Assembly (NCBI GenBank): GCA_017517135.1
Contig: JAFXAK010000010.1
Coordinates: forward strand, 1 to 64,000
Reading direction: 5' to 3'
Length of the DNA: 64,000 nucleotides
DNA from: Clostridia bacterium
GTDB lineage: Bacteria; Bacillota; Clostridia; Oscillospirales; Acutalibacteraceae
The translations under genes and the position numbers were made by a program. The notes below the pieces were generated by a model, which was not told the origin of the DNA, made no database searches, and worked only from the letters and a program-made list of their open reading frames with translations. Of the stretch, positions 33,855 to 42,812 are shown in pieces. Within the stretch, counting starts at the first letter, position 1. Each line of letters begins with the position of its first letter.

Positions 33855-34449
33855 ATGTCTGTCGGGGCTTTTTTTCGTCTCCTGCGAATTTGAGCAACTC
33901 AATCATTGTCATATAAATAAAGAAAACTGCTATAAAGCCGCAAATCATACCTGCTGTGTTTGATATGTAGTCGGTTGAAAAAATACTTATACTGAAAATG
34001 GATGACAGCAAAGCTAAAACTACACTTGTGAGTGTCAGCGCGATGCAGAATACTCTCAGGATAATATCGCTTATTTTTTTTAATTTACCTGTTGCGGCAG
34101 ATATGCTGAACATTGCATAAGGGATAAGCTCCAGCAGAATAATAAAAGGATAGGTGTCTTCAACTCCGACCTCTACACGGATAAGCTGATTTATTAAAAG
34201 CGAGGTAAAATAAACGGTCGGAGGACACACAAGAATTATCGGGCGATCTAATGCCATGGTTATTGCATAACAGGCAAAAACAACAGCACCCGAAAACGGA
34301 ATAATTATATCAAAAAGAATATTCAACGGACTTTTTGTCATAAACAACAGCTGTATGAACAGAAACACACAGGTTGTTGATGAGTAAAGCACAGCATTTC
34401 GCGCATTTTTATGTGTAGAAAGAAATGCCGGCATATCTTTGATAGGCAT
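33853..34449 (-). CDS. Hypothetical integral membrane protein
   Basis: A 198-residue protein with about five or six hydrophobic spans (roughly 20-40, 45-66, 72-90, 98-116, 131-152 and 162-188) separated by short loops, and no recognised motif. It is divergent from the penicillin-binding protein gene and read alone. Such small polytopic proteins are common near cell-envelope genes; no function is claimed. Confidence 0.75.
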   Translation of the reverse strand: MPIKDMPAFLSTHKNARNAVLYSSTTCVFLFIQLLFMTKSPLNILFDIIIPFSGAVVFACYAITMALDRPIILVCPPTVYFTSLLINQLIRVEVGVEDTYPFIILLELIPYAMFSISAATGKLKKISDIILRVFCIALTLTSVVLALLSSIFSISIFSTDYISNTAGMICGFIAVFFIYMTMIELLKFAGDEKKPRQT

Positions 34450-34562
34450 AAAAAAACTTCCTTAAAAGAGTTGTTAAATAAATTATACATATGTGTTAAA
34501 AATAATTCAAGTTACAATATATTAATTTTTTCATTTTGTCAATAATGTAAGCGGTGATAACA

Positions 34563-36200
34563 ATGAAAAAACATAAATATATGAAGCGGACAGTAGCCTT
34601 ATTCTGTTCGGTTTGTATTCTGTTTGCCGCCTTGCTCGGCAGAATAGCATATCTGCAGAACAGCTCTCTGCGTTCGGTTGCGGATACGGTGGGAGAAAAA
34701 ACAATTGAAATAGGAGAAAGCAGAGGATATATATACGACAGAAATTATGTTCCGCTTGTAAATAACAGTAAGCTGAATTTCGCGGTTGTTGTGTCGGGTG
34801 CCGAAACTGCGGATATTGTGCGTGAGCTTCTGAATGAAAATTCAACAGACGGTATATCAGACGGCTTTTTTATTGTAACGCAGACAGAAACACCTGTCAG
34901 AGAAACAAAATGGTCTCAGAATATTGAAATAATACAAAGATATTCAGATAATGTTATGTTACCGCACATCATAGGCTATCTTGATTATGAGGGAAACGGT
35001 GTTTGCGGTATTGAAAAATCCTTCAATAAAATTCTTGATTCCCACTCGGGAAAATTAAAAATATCATATACCGTTGATGCAAGACAGCAGGCTGTTGCCG
35101 GTGACGGTGTGAAAATCATCAATGAAAACTATGATTCTCCGGGCGGTATTGTGCTTACTGCAGACAGCGAAATACAGCAGATTGCCGAAGAGGCACTCGC
35201 TGACGGCGGTATTGAAACGGGCTGTGCAATAGTGCTTGATGTTGCTTCTTCGCAGATACTTGCACTTGTAAGCCTGCCTGAATATGATATAAACAATCTT
35301 TCGGATGCGCTGAATGACAGCAACAGACCTTTCCTGAACAGAGCATTTTCCGCTTATCCTGCCGGTTCTGTTTTCAAGCCGATTGTAGCGGCTGCAGCAT
35401 TGGAAAACGGTATTATGACGAAAAGCGATTTTTCGTGTGCAGGTACTATGAATATAAACGGACAGATTTTCAGTTGCTACAATAAAACTGCACATTCGCA
35501 AGAGAATCTTTCAGATGCTGTATGTAATTCCTGTAATACCTATTTTATAGAATTAGGGCTTCGTACAGGCAAGGAAAAAATATGCGATATATGTAAAAAA
35601 TTCGGTTTCGGCACAAGCATAGCGCTTACAAGCGAGCTTGTTTCCGTTGCGGGCAATCTTCCCTTATCGGATGAAATTATAAGTGATGCACAGCTTGCAA
35701 ATATGTGCTTCGGACAAGGAGAGCTGCTTGTAACCCCCTTGCAGCTTGCCGCGGCTTATTGTGTTTTTGCAAATCACGGAGTGTATACCGAGCCTTATAT
35801 TCTCAAGGAATTGGTAAATGATGCGGGGGAGAAATATGCTTATTATAAATCAGAGGTGCAATATCAGGCAGTATCGGACGATGTATGTACAATTATAAAT
35901 GAGTGCCTGTATAAGAATATGCTTGACGGGATAAGCCAAGACGGCAATCCATCTTACACGACGGCAGCGGGAAAAACGGGAACCGCACAGACAGGAGACT
36001 TCAGCAATAACGGTGAAGAACGCTTATGCACATGGTTTGCGGGATTTTTTCCTTATGAAAATCCGCAGTATGTTGTTGTGGTATTTAATGAAAACGGAAG
36101 CACAGGCTCAAAGGACTGTGCTCCCGTATTTCGTCAGATAGCAGATAATATTACAAAACTCCGAGGTGTTCAAGAAGAATTTTCAGACCTAAAAGAATAA
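34563..36200 (+). CDS. Class B penicillin-binding protein (transpeptidase)
   Basis: A 545-residue membrane-anchored transpeptidase (one N-terminal span, residues 10-30) that crosslinks peptidoglycan. The active-site set is complete: SVFK with nucleophile Ser269, SCN at 323-325 and KTG at 471-473. The N-terminal GYIYDRN (about 54) is the usual class B beginning. There is no PASTA domain. It is short and resembles the PBP2/SpoVD-FtsI group; in a spore former a sporulation-specific role is possible, but no divisome genes are adjacent. A GTG nine bases upstream is in frame; ATG at 34563 has GGTGAT just before it and was chosen. Its last 50 bases overlap the end of the convergent mntP. Confidence 0.92.
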   Translation: MKKHKYMKRTVALFCSVCILFAALLGRIAYLQNSSLRSVADTVGEKTIEIGESRGYIYDRNYVPLVNNSKLNFAVVVSGAETADIVRELLNENSTDGISDGFFIVTQTETPVRETKWSQNIEIIQRYSDNVMLPHIIGYLDYEGNGVCGIEKSFNKILDSHSGKLKISYTVDARQQAVAGDGVKIINENYDSPGGIVLTADSEIQQIAEEALADGGIETGCAIVLDVASSQILALVSLPEYDINNLSDALNDSNRPFLNRAFSAYPAGSVFKPIVAAAALENGIMTKSDFSCAGTMNINGQIFSCYNKTAHSQENLSDAVCNSCNTYFIELGLRTGKEKICDICKKFGFGTSIALTSELVSVAGNLPLSDEIISDAQLANMCFGQGELLVTPLQLAAAYCVFANHGVYTEPYILKELVNDAGEKYAYYKSEVQYQAVSDDVCTIINECLYKNMLDGISQDGNPSYTTAAGKTGTAQTGDFSNNGEERLCTWFAGFFPYENPQYVVVVFNENGSTGSKDCAPVFRQIADNITKLRGVQEEFSDLKE

Positions 36201-36717
36201 GTATAACGCCGCCGGCAATTTCTGCCTTTGATTTGTATTTTGCACCGAAGATATTTCCGATTTTTATTCCTGCCGCGGAAAGAAGGAAAGTGATCACACC
36301 TATACAAGCAACAGCACCCCATATGTTTGTGTTTGCATCCATTGCAAGTGCTATGCCTCCTGCGAGAGCATCAATGCTTGTTGCTATTGCCATAATGAGC
36401 ATTGTTTTGACTCCGAAGGACGCGTCAGCGGGTTTTTCTTCTTCCTTGGAAAAGGCCTCTCTGAGCATATTTGCACCGATTAATGCAAGCAGAACAAATG
36501 CAACCCAATGATCAAATTTTTCTATGTATGAATTAAATGCTGAGCCGAGGAAATAACCTATCAGCGGCATTAATGCCTGAAAACCGCCGAACCACGCACC
36601 GGCTATAAGCATCTGTGATATTTTAGCCTTTTTAACTGCAAGTCCCTTGCAGACTGCAACGGCAAAGGCATCCATTGAAAGTCCCAGCCCGAGAAGAAAA
36701 GTTGATGCTAAATTCAA
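36151..36717 (-). CDS. mntP: Manganese efflux pump MntP
   Basis: A 188-residue inner-membrane protein with six spans in two repeats, each starting with a conserved Asp motif: SMDAFAVAVCKG (residues 14-25) and SIDALAGGIALAM (about 110). These Asp residues bind Mn2+. The family exports manganese and protects against excess. Its 3' end overlaps the penicillin-binding protein gene on the other strand by 50 bases. The 5' leader is short and no yybP-ykoY manganese riboswitch was seen. Confidence 0.95.
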   Translation of the reverse strand: MNLASTFLLGLGLSMDAFAVAVCKGLAVKKAKISQMLIAGAWFGGFQALMPLIGYFLGSAFNSYIEKFDHWVAFVLLALIGANMLREAFSKEEEKPADASFGVKTMLIMAIATSIDALAGGIALAMDANTNIWGAVACIGVITFLLSAAGIKIGNIFGAKYKSKAEIAGGVILILLGLKILLEHLGVL

Positions 36718-36868
36718 AATATATCCACATCCTTTTGTGTTGTCCGTATATATTATTATAACAGATGAACAAAGTCAATGTTTTTTTTGATAAATTTTTA
36801 TGATTGCTATTGCGTTGATTTTATGCTTTTGTTAAAATATACAAAAAGCTTTTTACGGAGGAAAGTTT

Positions 36869-37654
36869 ATGCGTTACGGTGTTTGTATCGGACTTGATAA
36901 TTGCGATAAAGTCAGAATTGCGGCTAACAGCGGTTTTGATTATATTGAATGCGGCTTCGGCACATTGGCAAGGTGCTCGGATGAGGAATTTGAGCTTTAT
37001 AAAAAAGTGCTTGATGAAAAAAATATCAGGGTTGAGGCGGCAAACGGTTTTTTACCGGGAGAGCTCAAGGTCTGCGGTGAAAATGTGGATTCCGATGCTC
37101 TTTGTGCCTACATAGAAAAAGGTATGCAAAGAGGACATCAGATAGGACTGAAAACTGTTGTTTTCGGCTCAGGCGGTGCACGCAGTCTGCCCGACGGATG
37201 GGACTATAGGGACGGATTTTTACAGCTTGCTGAGTTTCTGAGAGACATTGCAGGTCCCATCGCGGCAAAATACGGTATCCGCATAGTAATGGAGCCGCTG
37301 AGAAGAAAAGAATGTAATATTATAAATACAGTAAAAGAGGGTGTGATGTTAGCCGCTTGCTCGGAGAGAGAAAATGTCGGCGGACTTGCCGATTTGTTTC
37401 ATATGGTTGAGGAAGGGGACACAACCGAGGATATAAAGGACCTCAAAGGCTACTTATGGCATGCACACATCTCCAATCCCGTAAAACGCGAAAATGCAAA
37501 CCGCATTTATCCTCTGGGTGAGAACGAGTTTGACTATAAGTCTTTTATTGAAGCATTGGAATATTCAGGCTGTGAGCGTTGCTCAATAGAAGCCGCCTGC
37601 TTTGATTTTGAAAAGGAAGCTCCCGTTGCGGCACAGCTGCTTAAAAGAATATAA
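36869..37654 (+). CDS. Sugar phosphate isomerase/epimerase (xylose isomerase-like TIM barrel)
   Basis: A 261-residue AP-endonuclease-2-type TIM barrel. Typical segments are GFDYIECGFGTL, VVFGSGGAR, IVMEPLRRKECN with the metal-binding Glu, LADLFHMVEEG with Asp and His, and LWHAHISNP, ending with SIEAACFDFEKE. This family isomerises or epimerises sugars and inositols; the exact sugar is not clear. Alone with GGAGG before the start and a terminator after it. A second, different member is encoded at 49834. Confidence 0.88.
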   Translation: MRYGVCIGLDNCDKVRIAANSGFDYIECGFGTLARCSDEEFELYKKVLDEKNIRVEAANGFLPGELKVCGENVDSDALCAYIEKGMQRGHQIGLKTVVFGSGGARSLPDGWDYRDGFLQLAEFLRDIAGPIAAKYGIRIVMEPLRRKECNIINTVKEGVMLAACSERENVGGLADLFHMVEEGDTTEDIKDLKGYLWHAHISNPVKRENANRIYPLGENEFDYKSFIEALEYSGCERCSIEAACFDFEKEAPVAAQLLKRI

Positions 37655-37658
37655 TTAT

Positions 37659-37705
37659 AAACACTTCTGAGTTCTTTTTTCAAAAAGCTCAGAAGTGTTT
37701 TTTTT
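37659..37705. terminator. Bidirectional terminator between isomerase and dpaB
   Basis: AAACACTTCTGAG (37659-37671) pairs with CTCAGAAGTGTTT (37688-37700), then eight T. Confidence 0.88.
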
Positions 37706-37708
37706 GCT

Positions 37709-38287
37709 TTATCGGTCACATATCAACGGTTGAAGCTGCTGTCCTTCAAGGGCTTTGTACATAGCCTCCTTTGTTTTTGAAAAGTCCGCAACAAGGGAAG
37801 TAGGCTTCCCTGAAGAATCGTCCTGACGGTAGGGAATAAAGTAGTAATTCTTGTAGTTCAGAAGCTGTCCTATGTTTTTTGAAGCACCCGCCAAGGCATC
37901 GTTTGTTGACACGGCAATAAGCACGGGACGCGAATTTCTCAGATGCGATTTTGCCGCAAGAGTTACGGGAGTATCTGCAATGGAATTTGCAAGCTTTGCA
38001 AGGGTGTTTCCCGTACACGGCTCAATAATAAGGATATCCAACAGCTTCCTCGGGCCTATAGGCTCGGCATCTGCTATTGATGATATTATTCTGTTTGCAC
38101 AAATAGCTTCAATTCTGTCCTTATGCTCCTGAGCTTTCCCGAAGCGGGTATCTGTCGAATATGCATTGTAGCTCATTATCGGAATTATATTATGTCCGTC
38201 TTTTGCTAAAGCTTCCAGTTGTTCAATCGCTTTTTTGAATGTACAGAAGGAACCGCACAGGGCAAATCCGATGTTTAATTTATCCAT
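37709..38287 (-). CDS. dpaB: Dipicolinate synthase subunit B
   Basis: A 192-residue flavoprotein-like subunit (SpoVFB). The start LNIGFALCGSFCTFKKAI and the middle IEPCTGNTLAKLANSIADTP and AAKSHLRNSRPVLIAVSTND are characteristic. With DpaA it oxidises dihydrodipicolinate from the lysine pathway to dipicolinic acid, the Ca2+ chelator that fills the spore core. Made in the mother cell. Two bases separate it from dpaA. Confidence 0.96.
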   Translation of the reverse strand: MDKLNIGFALCGSFCTFKKAIEQLEALAKDGHNIIPIMSYNAYSTDTRFGKAQEHKDRIEAICANRIISSIADAEPIGPRKLLDILIIEPCTGNTLAKLANSIADTPVTLAAKSHLRNSRPVLIAVSTNDALAGASKNIGQLLNYKNYYFIPYRQDDSSGKPTSLVADFSKTKEAMYKALEGQQLQPLICDR

Positions 38288-38289
38288 TT

Positions 38290-39156
38290 TTACACCTCCT
38301 TCAACAGCTGTTCAATAGTCTGAGCAATAATAATTCCTGCTGTTTTCGGGGCAGTTTTGCCGGGAAGAGAAAAAGCCTTGTGAAGTGCTCTGCCTGAATT
38401 TTCCGCCGCAATAAAATCAATGCCGTAGGGTGCACTTGCTGTTTCAACAAGGAAAACATCGGTTTTTGTATGCTTTATTATGTCGTCACTTATTATTAAC
38501 GCAGGAACAGTATTTATTATACAATCAAATGTGTTTGCATAATAAATGAGGTCGCTTAAGCGGTGAGCTTTAAGTCCTGAGTTTTCCGCCTTTGTGAGTG
38601 CAACGGGATTTCTTGCAAAAATACTGACCTCTGCCCCTAATTGCTTTAATTTCTGTGCGGTGTATTCTGCAATTCTTCCGTAGCCCGTTATTGCAATATT
38701 CATTCCGAAAATTGTTGACGGGATTTTTTCGAGAAGCACAGATAGAATTCCTTCCGAGGTTAAAAGGGCATTTTTCAGTGTAAATTCTTCTTTTTCAAAA
38801 TAGTCCTCACAAACAGCTCCCTTGCCCTGAAATTCCCGTAAAATATTTTTTTGTGCCATTCCGAGGAATATTTTATGGCTTTCGGTAGTGAGCTTTATAA
38901 TGTCTTCGAGTAAAATATTGTTTTTTGCAAAGGCAGTATTCAACACTTTTTTGTTTTTTGTGACAGGCAGAGGGAGAATTATTATTTCATTTTTCATAGC
39001 CTCCTGAAGAGAGCTGCTTTGCTTCAGTTCCTTTACTTTTGTTGAATGTTCAAAGCCGAAAACACTCACATTGTATTTTTTTTCGGATAAATATAAGGCG
39101 GTATAAATCTGACGAGTATCACCGCCGATAACTGATATATTTTTTGCTGTTGACAT
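38290..39156 (-). CDS. dpaA: Dipicolinate synthase subunit A
   Basis: A 288-residue NAD(P)-binding subunit (SpoVFA). It opens with ISVIGGDTRQIYTALYLSEK and has a second Rossmann motif MNIAITGYGRIAEYTAQKLK (about 150-169). With DpaB it makes dipicolinic acid during sporulation. AGGAGGT lies before the start. The upstream region carries a good match to a SigK promoter, as expected for a late mother-cell gene. Confidence 0.96.
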   Translation of the reverse strand: MSTAKNISVIGGDTRQIYTALYLSEKKYNVSVFGFEHSTKVKELKQSSSLQEAMKNEIIILPLPVTKNKKVLNTAFAKNNILLEDIIKLTTESHKIFLGMAQKNILREFQGKGAVCEDYFEKEEFTLKNALLTSEGILSVLLEKIPSTIFGMNIAITGYGRIAEYTAQKLKQLGAEVSIFARNPVALTKAENSGLKAHRLSDLIYYANTFDCIINTVPALIISDDIIKHTKTDVFLVETASAPYGIDFIAAENSGRALHKAFSLPGKTAPKTAGIIIAQTIEQLLKEV

Positions 39157-39176
39157 TTTTAGTTACCTCCTCGCTT

Positions 39177-39203
39177 TATATTATGTTTGTTTCTTTTGTG
39201 AGT
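39177..39203 (-). promoter_or_regulatory. SigK-type sporulation promoter of dpaA-dpaB
   Basis: On the minus strand AC (39203-39202), 16 bases, then CATAATATA (39185-39177), which fits the SigK consensus AC-N16/17-CATANNNTA exactly. It lies just upstream of the ribosome site of dpaA. The consensus is known from Bacillus; use here is inferred. Confidence 0.68.
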
Positions 39204-39236
39204 GCAAAAGATTTGTCTTAAAAATGGGTAAATCTC

Positions 39237-39265
39237 TTGACAAATTTATGTTTTTATTTTAATAT
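39237..39265 (+). promoter_or_regulatory. Promoter of the ileS T-box transcript
   Basis: TTGACA (39237-39242) and TAATAT (39260-39265), 17 bases apart, just before the T-box leader. Confidence 0.75.
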
Positions 39266-39269
39266 GTTA

Positions 39270-39520
39270 TGTGATAAAGACTGTGAAAAAGACAGTAGGT
39301 ATCCGAACAAAGTCAAAGAGAGCGAAGAAAAGGTGAGAGCTTCGTACGAGTAGCGGATATTGAAGATCACTTTGGAGTTGCTGACCTGAAACAGAGTAGG
39401 GGCAGACGGGGGTTCACCGTTATATGAACGGCATATTTTCGTATGTTTATAGGTGGTATAACGATTGTAAAATACAGACCTTCGTCCTATTAATGCGGCG
39501 GTGGTCTTTTTCTATTTTTT
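39270..39520 (+). ncRNA. T-box leader (isoleucine) controlling ileS
   Basis: The leader has a long stem I (TATCCG with CGGATA), an AGAGCGAAG/GAGCTTCG inner stem, a specifier ATC at 39366-39368 in the context GAAG-ATC-ACTT, and the antiterminator: AGG plus bulge TGGTATA plus ACGA (39451-39464) pairing with TCGTCCT (39482-39488). The competing terminator is AGACC (39476-39480) with GGTCT (39503-39507) followed by T-rich sequence. Uncharged tRNA-Ile would pair its NCCA end with TGGT and allow ileS transcription. The layout around the specifier is the same as in the pheS T-box. Confidence 0.9.
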
Positions 39521-39534
39521 AGGAGGTAATGTTG

Positions 39535-42500
39535 ATGTACGAGAAAGTATCAACAAATCTTAATTTCGTTGAGAGAGAAAAGAAGGTTGAGCAGTATTGG
39601 CGTGATAACCTTATTTTCGAAAAGAGCATGAAGTCCCGTGAGGACGGTCCGTCCTATGTTTTCTATGACGGCCCTCCCACAGCAAACGGAAAGCCCCATA
39701 TCGGACATGTGCTTACACGAGTAATCAAGGATATGATTCCCCGTTACCGCACAATGAAGGGCTGTATGGTTCCCAGAAAAGCCGGCTGGGATACACACGG
39801 ACTTCCCGTTGAAATCGAGGTTGAAAAGCTTTTAGGCCTTGACGGCAAGGAGCAGATTGAAAAATACGGACTTGCTCCCTTTATTGATAAATGTAAGGAA
39901 AGCGTATGGAAGTATAAGGGAATGTGGGAGGATTTCTCCAACACAGTCGGCTTCTGGGCAGATATGGACGATCCTTATGTTACATATGATAATAACTTTA
40001 TTGAATCTGAGTGGTGGGCGCTCAAAACAATCTGGGAAAAGGATTTGCTTTATAAGGGCTTCAAGATAGTTCCTTATTGCCCCCGCTGCGGTACTCCCTT
40101 GTCCTCTCACGAGGTAGCACAGGGCTATAAGTGTGTCAAGGAGCGTTCTGCAGTTGTCCGCTTCAAGGTTATAGGAGAGGATGCATATTTCCTCGCTTGG
40201 ACAACAACTCCCTGGACTCTTCCTTCAAATGTTGCTCTTTGTGTAAATCCCGAAAATGAATACTGCAAGGTTAAGGCTTGTGACGGCTACACATATTATA
40301 TGGCAACAGCTTTGCTTGATAAGGTTCTCTCGCCTTTGGCAAAAGACGGTGAGAAGCCATATGAAATTCTTGAAACCTTCCCCGGTACAGCACTTGAAAG
40401 AAAAGAATATGAGCCTTTGTTTGAGTGCACGGGTAAGGCCGTTGAAAAGCAGAAGATTAAAGGCCATTATGTAACCTGCGATAATTATGTAACTCTTTCT
40501 GACGGTACAGGTATAGTTCATATTGCTCCCGCATTCGGTGAAGACGATGCAAATGTAGGCAGAAAATACTCTCTTCCCTTTGTGCAGTTTGTAGATTCAA
40601 AGGGTGAAATGACACAGGAAACTCCTTATGCAGGTCTTTTCGTAAAGGATGCAGACAGACCTATCCTTGTTGACCTTGAAAAGAACGGTCTTCTCTTTGA
40701 TGCACCTAAGTTTGAGCACGATTATCCCCATTGCTGGAGATGTGATACTCCTCTTATCTATTATGCAAGAGAATCCTGGTTCATCAAAATGACAGCCGTT
40801 AAGGATGACCTTGTAAGAAACAACAACACAATCAACTGGATGCCCGAAAGCATAGGTAAGGGCAGATTCGGTAATTTCATTGAGAATGTTCAGGACTGGG
40901 GACTTTCCCGTAACCGTTACTGGGGTACTCCTCTTAATATCTGGGAATGTGAATGCGGTCACAGACATTGCATCGGCTCTATTGCTGAGCTTAAGGAAAT
41001 GTCCGATAACTGTCCCGATGAAATAGAGCTTCACCGTCCCTATATTGACGCTGTTACAATCAAGTGTCCTCATTGCGGACAGCAGATGAAGCGTGTGCCT
41101 GAAGTTATCGACTGTTGGTTTGACTCAGGCTCAATGCCCTTTGCACAGCATCATTATCCCTTTGAAAATAAAGAGCTCTTTGAAAGTCAGTTCCCCGCAG
41201 ATTTCATTTCCGAGGCTGTTGACCAGACAAGAGGCTGGTTCTATTCACTTCTTGCAATTTCTACTCTTATATTCAATAAAGCACCCTATAAGAATGTTAT
41301 AGTTTTAGGTCATGTTCAGGATGAAAACGGACAGAAGATGTCAAAATCAAAGGGTAATGCAGTTGATCCTTTTGAAGCACTCGAGACCTACGGTGCAGAT
41401 GCTATCCGCTGGTATTTCTATACAAATTCTGCTCCCTGGCTTCCCAACAGATTCTACGGTAAGGCAGTACAGGAGGGCCAGCGTAAGTTTATGGGTACGC
41501 TGTGGAACACATACGCATTCTTTGTGCTTTATGCTAATATAGACAAATTTGATGCAACAAAGTATGCACTCGAATACGATAAGCTCTCCGTAATGGATAA
41601 ATGGCTTCTTTCAAAGCTCAATTCAACCGTAAAGACTGTTGATGACCACCTTGATAATTACAGAATTCCCGAGGCAGCCAAAACACTCGATAACTTTGTT
41701 GATGAGCTTTCCAACTGGTATGTCCGCCGCGGCAGAGAGCGTTATTGGGTACAGGGCTTGGAGCAGGATAAGATCAACGCTTATATGACTCTTTATACAG
41801 CACTTGTAACCCTCGCAAAGATTTCAGCTCCCATGATTCCCTTTATGGCAGAGGATATATACAGAAACCTTGTCTGTTCTCTTGATAAGGATGCCCCCGA
41901 AAGCGTACATCTCTGTGATTTCCCCGAGGTAAAGGAAGAATGGATAAATGCAGAGCTTGAAAGCTCAATGGACGAGGTTCTTAAAATAGTTGTTCTCGGC
42001 AGAGCTGCAAGAAACGGTGCAAACATCAAAAACCGTCAGCCTCTCGGTGAAATTACCGTTGTTGCCGAAAAGAAGCTCGGTGAAATGTATGCAGAAATTA
42101 TCCGTGAAGAGCTTAACATAAAGAATGTTGTTTTTGCAGATAATGTTGACGGTCTTGTTTCATATACCTTCAAGCCCCAGCTTAAAACACTCGGACCTAA
42201 GTACGGTAAGCAGTTGGGCGAAATTCGCACACTTCTTTCCGAGCTTGACGGTATCGCAGCAAAGAAGGAGCTTGACACAAACGGATATATCACCCTGAAT
42301 ATTTCAATAGGTGAAATTAAGCTTTGTGCAGACGATCTTCTTATTTCCGCAGAGCAGATAAAGAATTCATATTCACTTTCTGATAACGGTGTTACCGTTG
42401 CTCTTGACACAACTCTTACTGATGAGCTTATAGCAGAAGGCTTTGTGAGAGAGCTTATATCCAAAATCCAGACTATGAGAAAGGATTCCGACTTTAATGT

Positions 42501-42693
42501 AACAGACCATATTATGGTTGGTATCAGCGGCAGCGAAAAGCTTGTAAAGGTAGTAGGTGACTATGCTGACGAAATTGCGGGAGATGTTCTTGCAGATAAG
42601 GTAAGCACCGAGGAAAGCTTTGAAATTTCCAAGGAATGGGATATTAACGGAGAAAAAGCTGTTATCAGCGTTCAGGTCTTGAAAAATTCCTGA
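39535..42693 (+). CDS. ileS: Isoleucyl-tRNA synthetase, long (eukaryote-like, IleRS2) form
   Basis: A 1052-residue class I synthetase: PHIGH at 54-58, the CP1 editing domain with WTTTPWTLPSN (about 222), and QKMSKSKGN with KMSKS at 601-605. Length over 1000, the segment GLPVEIEVEKLLG near residue 83, CECGHRHCIGSI in the connective region and the absence of the C-terminal zinc finger of standard bacterial enzymes all point to the second form, IleRS2, often linked to mupirocin resistance. The first ATG (39529) is one base from AGGAGGT; the second (39535) has proper spacing and was chosen. Under T-box control. Confidence 0.95.
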   Translation: MYEKVSTNLNFVEREKKVEQYWRDNLIFEKSMKSREDGPSYVFYDGPPTANGKPHIGHVLTRVIKDMIPRYRTMKGCMVPRKAGWDTHGLPVEIEVEKLLGLDGKEQIEKYGLAPFIDKCKESVWKYKGMWEDFSNTVGFWADMDDPYVTYDNNFIESEWWALKTIWEKDLLYKGFKIVPYCPRCGTPLSSHEVAQGYKCVKERSAVVRFKVIGEDAYFLAWTTTPWTLPSNVALCVNPENEYCKVKACDGYTYYMATALLDKVLSPLAKDGEKPYEILETFPGTALERKEYEPLFECTGKAVEKQKIKGHYVTCDNYVTLSDGTGIVHIAPAFGEDDANVGRKYSLPFVQFVDSKGEMTQETPYAGLFVKDADRPILVDLEKNGLLFDAPKFEHDYPHCWRCDTPLIYYARESWFIKMTAVKDDLVRNNNTINWMPESIGKGRFGNFIENVQDWGLSRNRYWGTPLNIWECECGHRHCIGSIAELKEMSDNCPDEIELHRPYIDAVTIKCPHCGQQMKRVPEVIDCWFDSGSMPFAQHHYPFENKELFESQFPADFISEAVDQTRGWFYSLLAISTLIFNKAPYKNVIVLGHVQDENGQKMSKSKGNAVDPFEALETYGADAIRWYFYTNSAPWLPNRFYGKAVQEGQRKFMGTLWNTYAFFVLYANIDKFDATKYALEYDKLSVMDKWLLSKLNSTVKTVDDHLDNYRIPEAAKTLDNFVDELSNWYVRRGRERYWVQGLEQDKINAYMTLYTALVTLAKISAPMIPFMAEDIYRNLVCSLDKDAPESVHLCDFPEVKEEWINAELESSMDEVLKIVVLGRAARNGANIKNRQPLGEITVVAEKKLGEMYAEIIREELNIKNVVFADNVDGLVSYTFKPQLKTLGPKYGKQLGEIRTLLSELDGIAAKKELDTNGYITLNISIGEIKLCADDLLISAEQIKNSYSLSDNGVTVALDTTLTDELIAEGFVRELISKIQTMRKDSDFNVTDHIMVGISGSEKLVKVVGDYADEIAGDVLADKVSTEESFEISKEWDINGEKAVISVQVLKNS

Positions 42694-42744
42694 AATATGT
42701 CGATTTAGCACTTGAAAAAGACTGAAAAAAGTGTAAAATATACT

Positions 42745-42781
42745 TATGTGGTTTCACAGTACGATTATCTGTGAAACCACT
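42745..42781 (+). terminator. Hairpin between ileS and prs, probable weak terminator
   Basis: GTGGTTTCACAG pairs perfectly with CTGTGAAACCAC (42749-42780 region). There is no T-run, so it may attenuate or protect transcript ends rather than stop transcription. Confidence 0.45.
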
Positions 42782-42812
42782 GCAAATTCTAAATGCTGCA
42801 AGGAGAAAAGTT

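Noticed and set aside
36718-36868. yybP-ykoY manganese riboswitch before mntP
   Set aside because: The leader is too short and lacks the conserved loops.
39157-39176. Vegetative promoter for dpaAB
   Set aside because: No TTGACA-like -35 at the right distance; the sequence fits SigK better.
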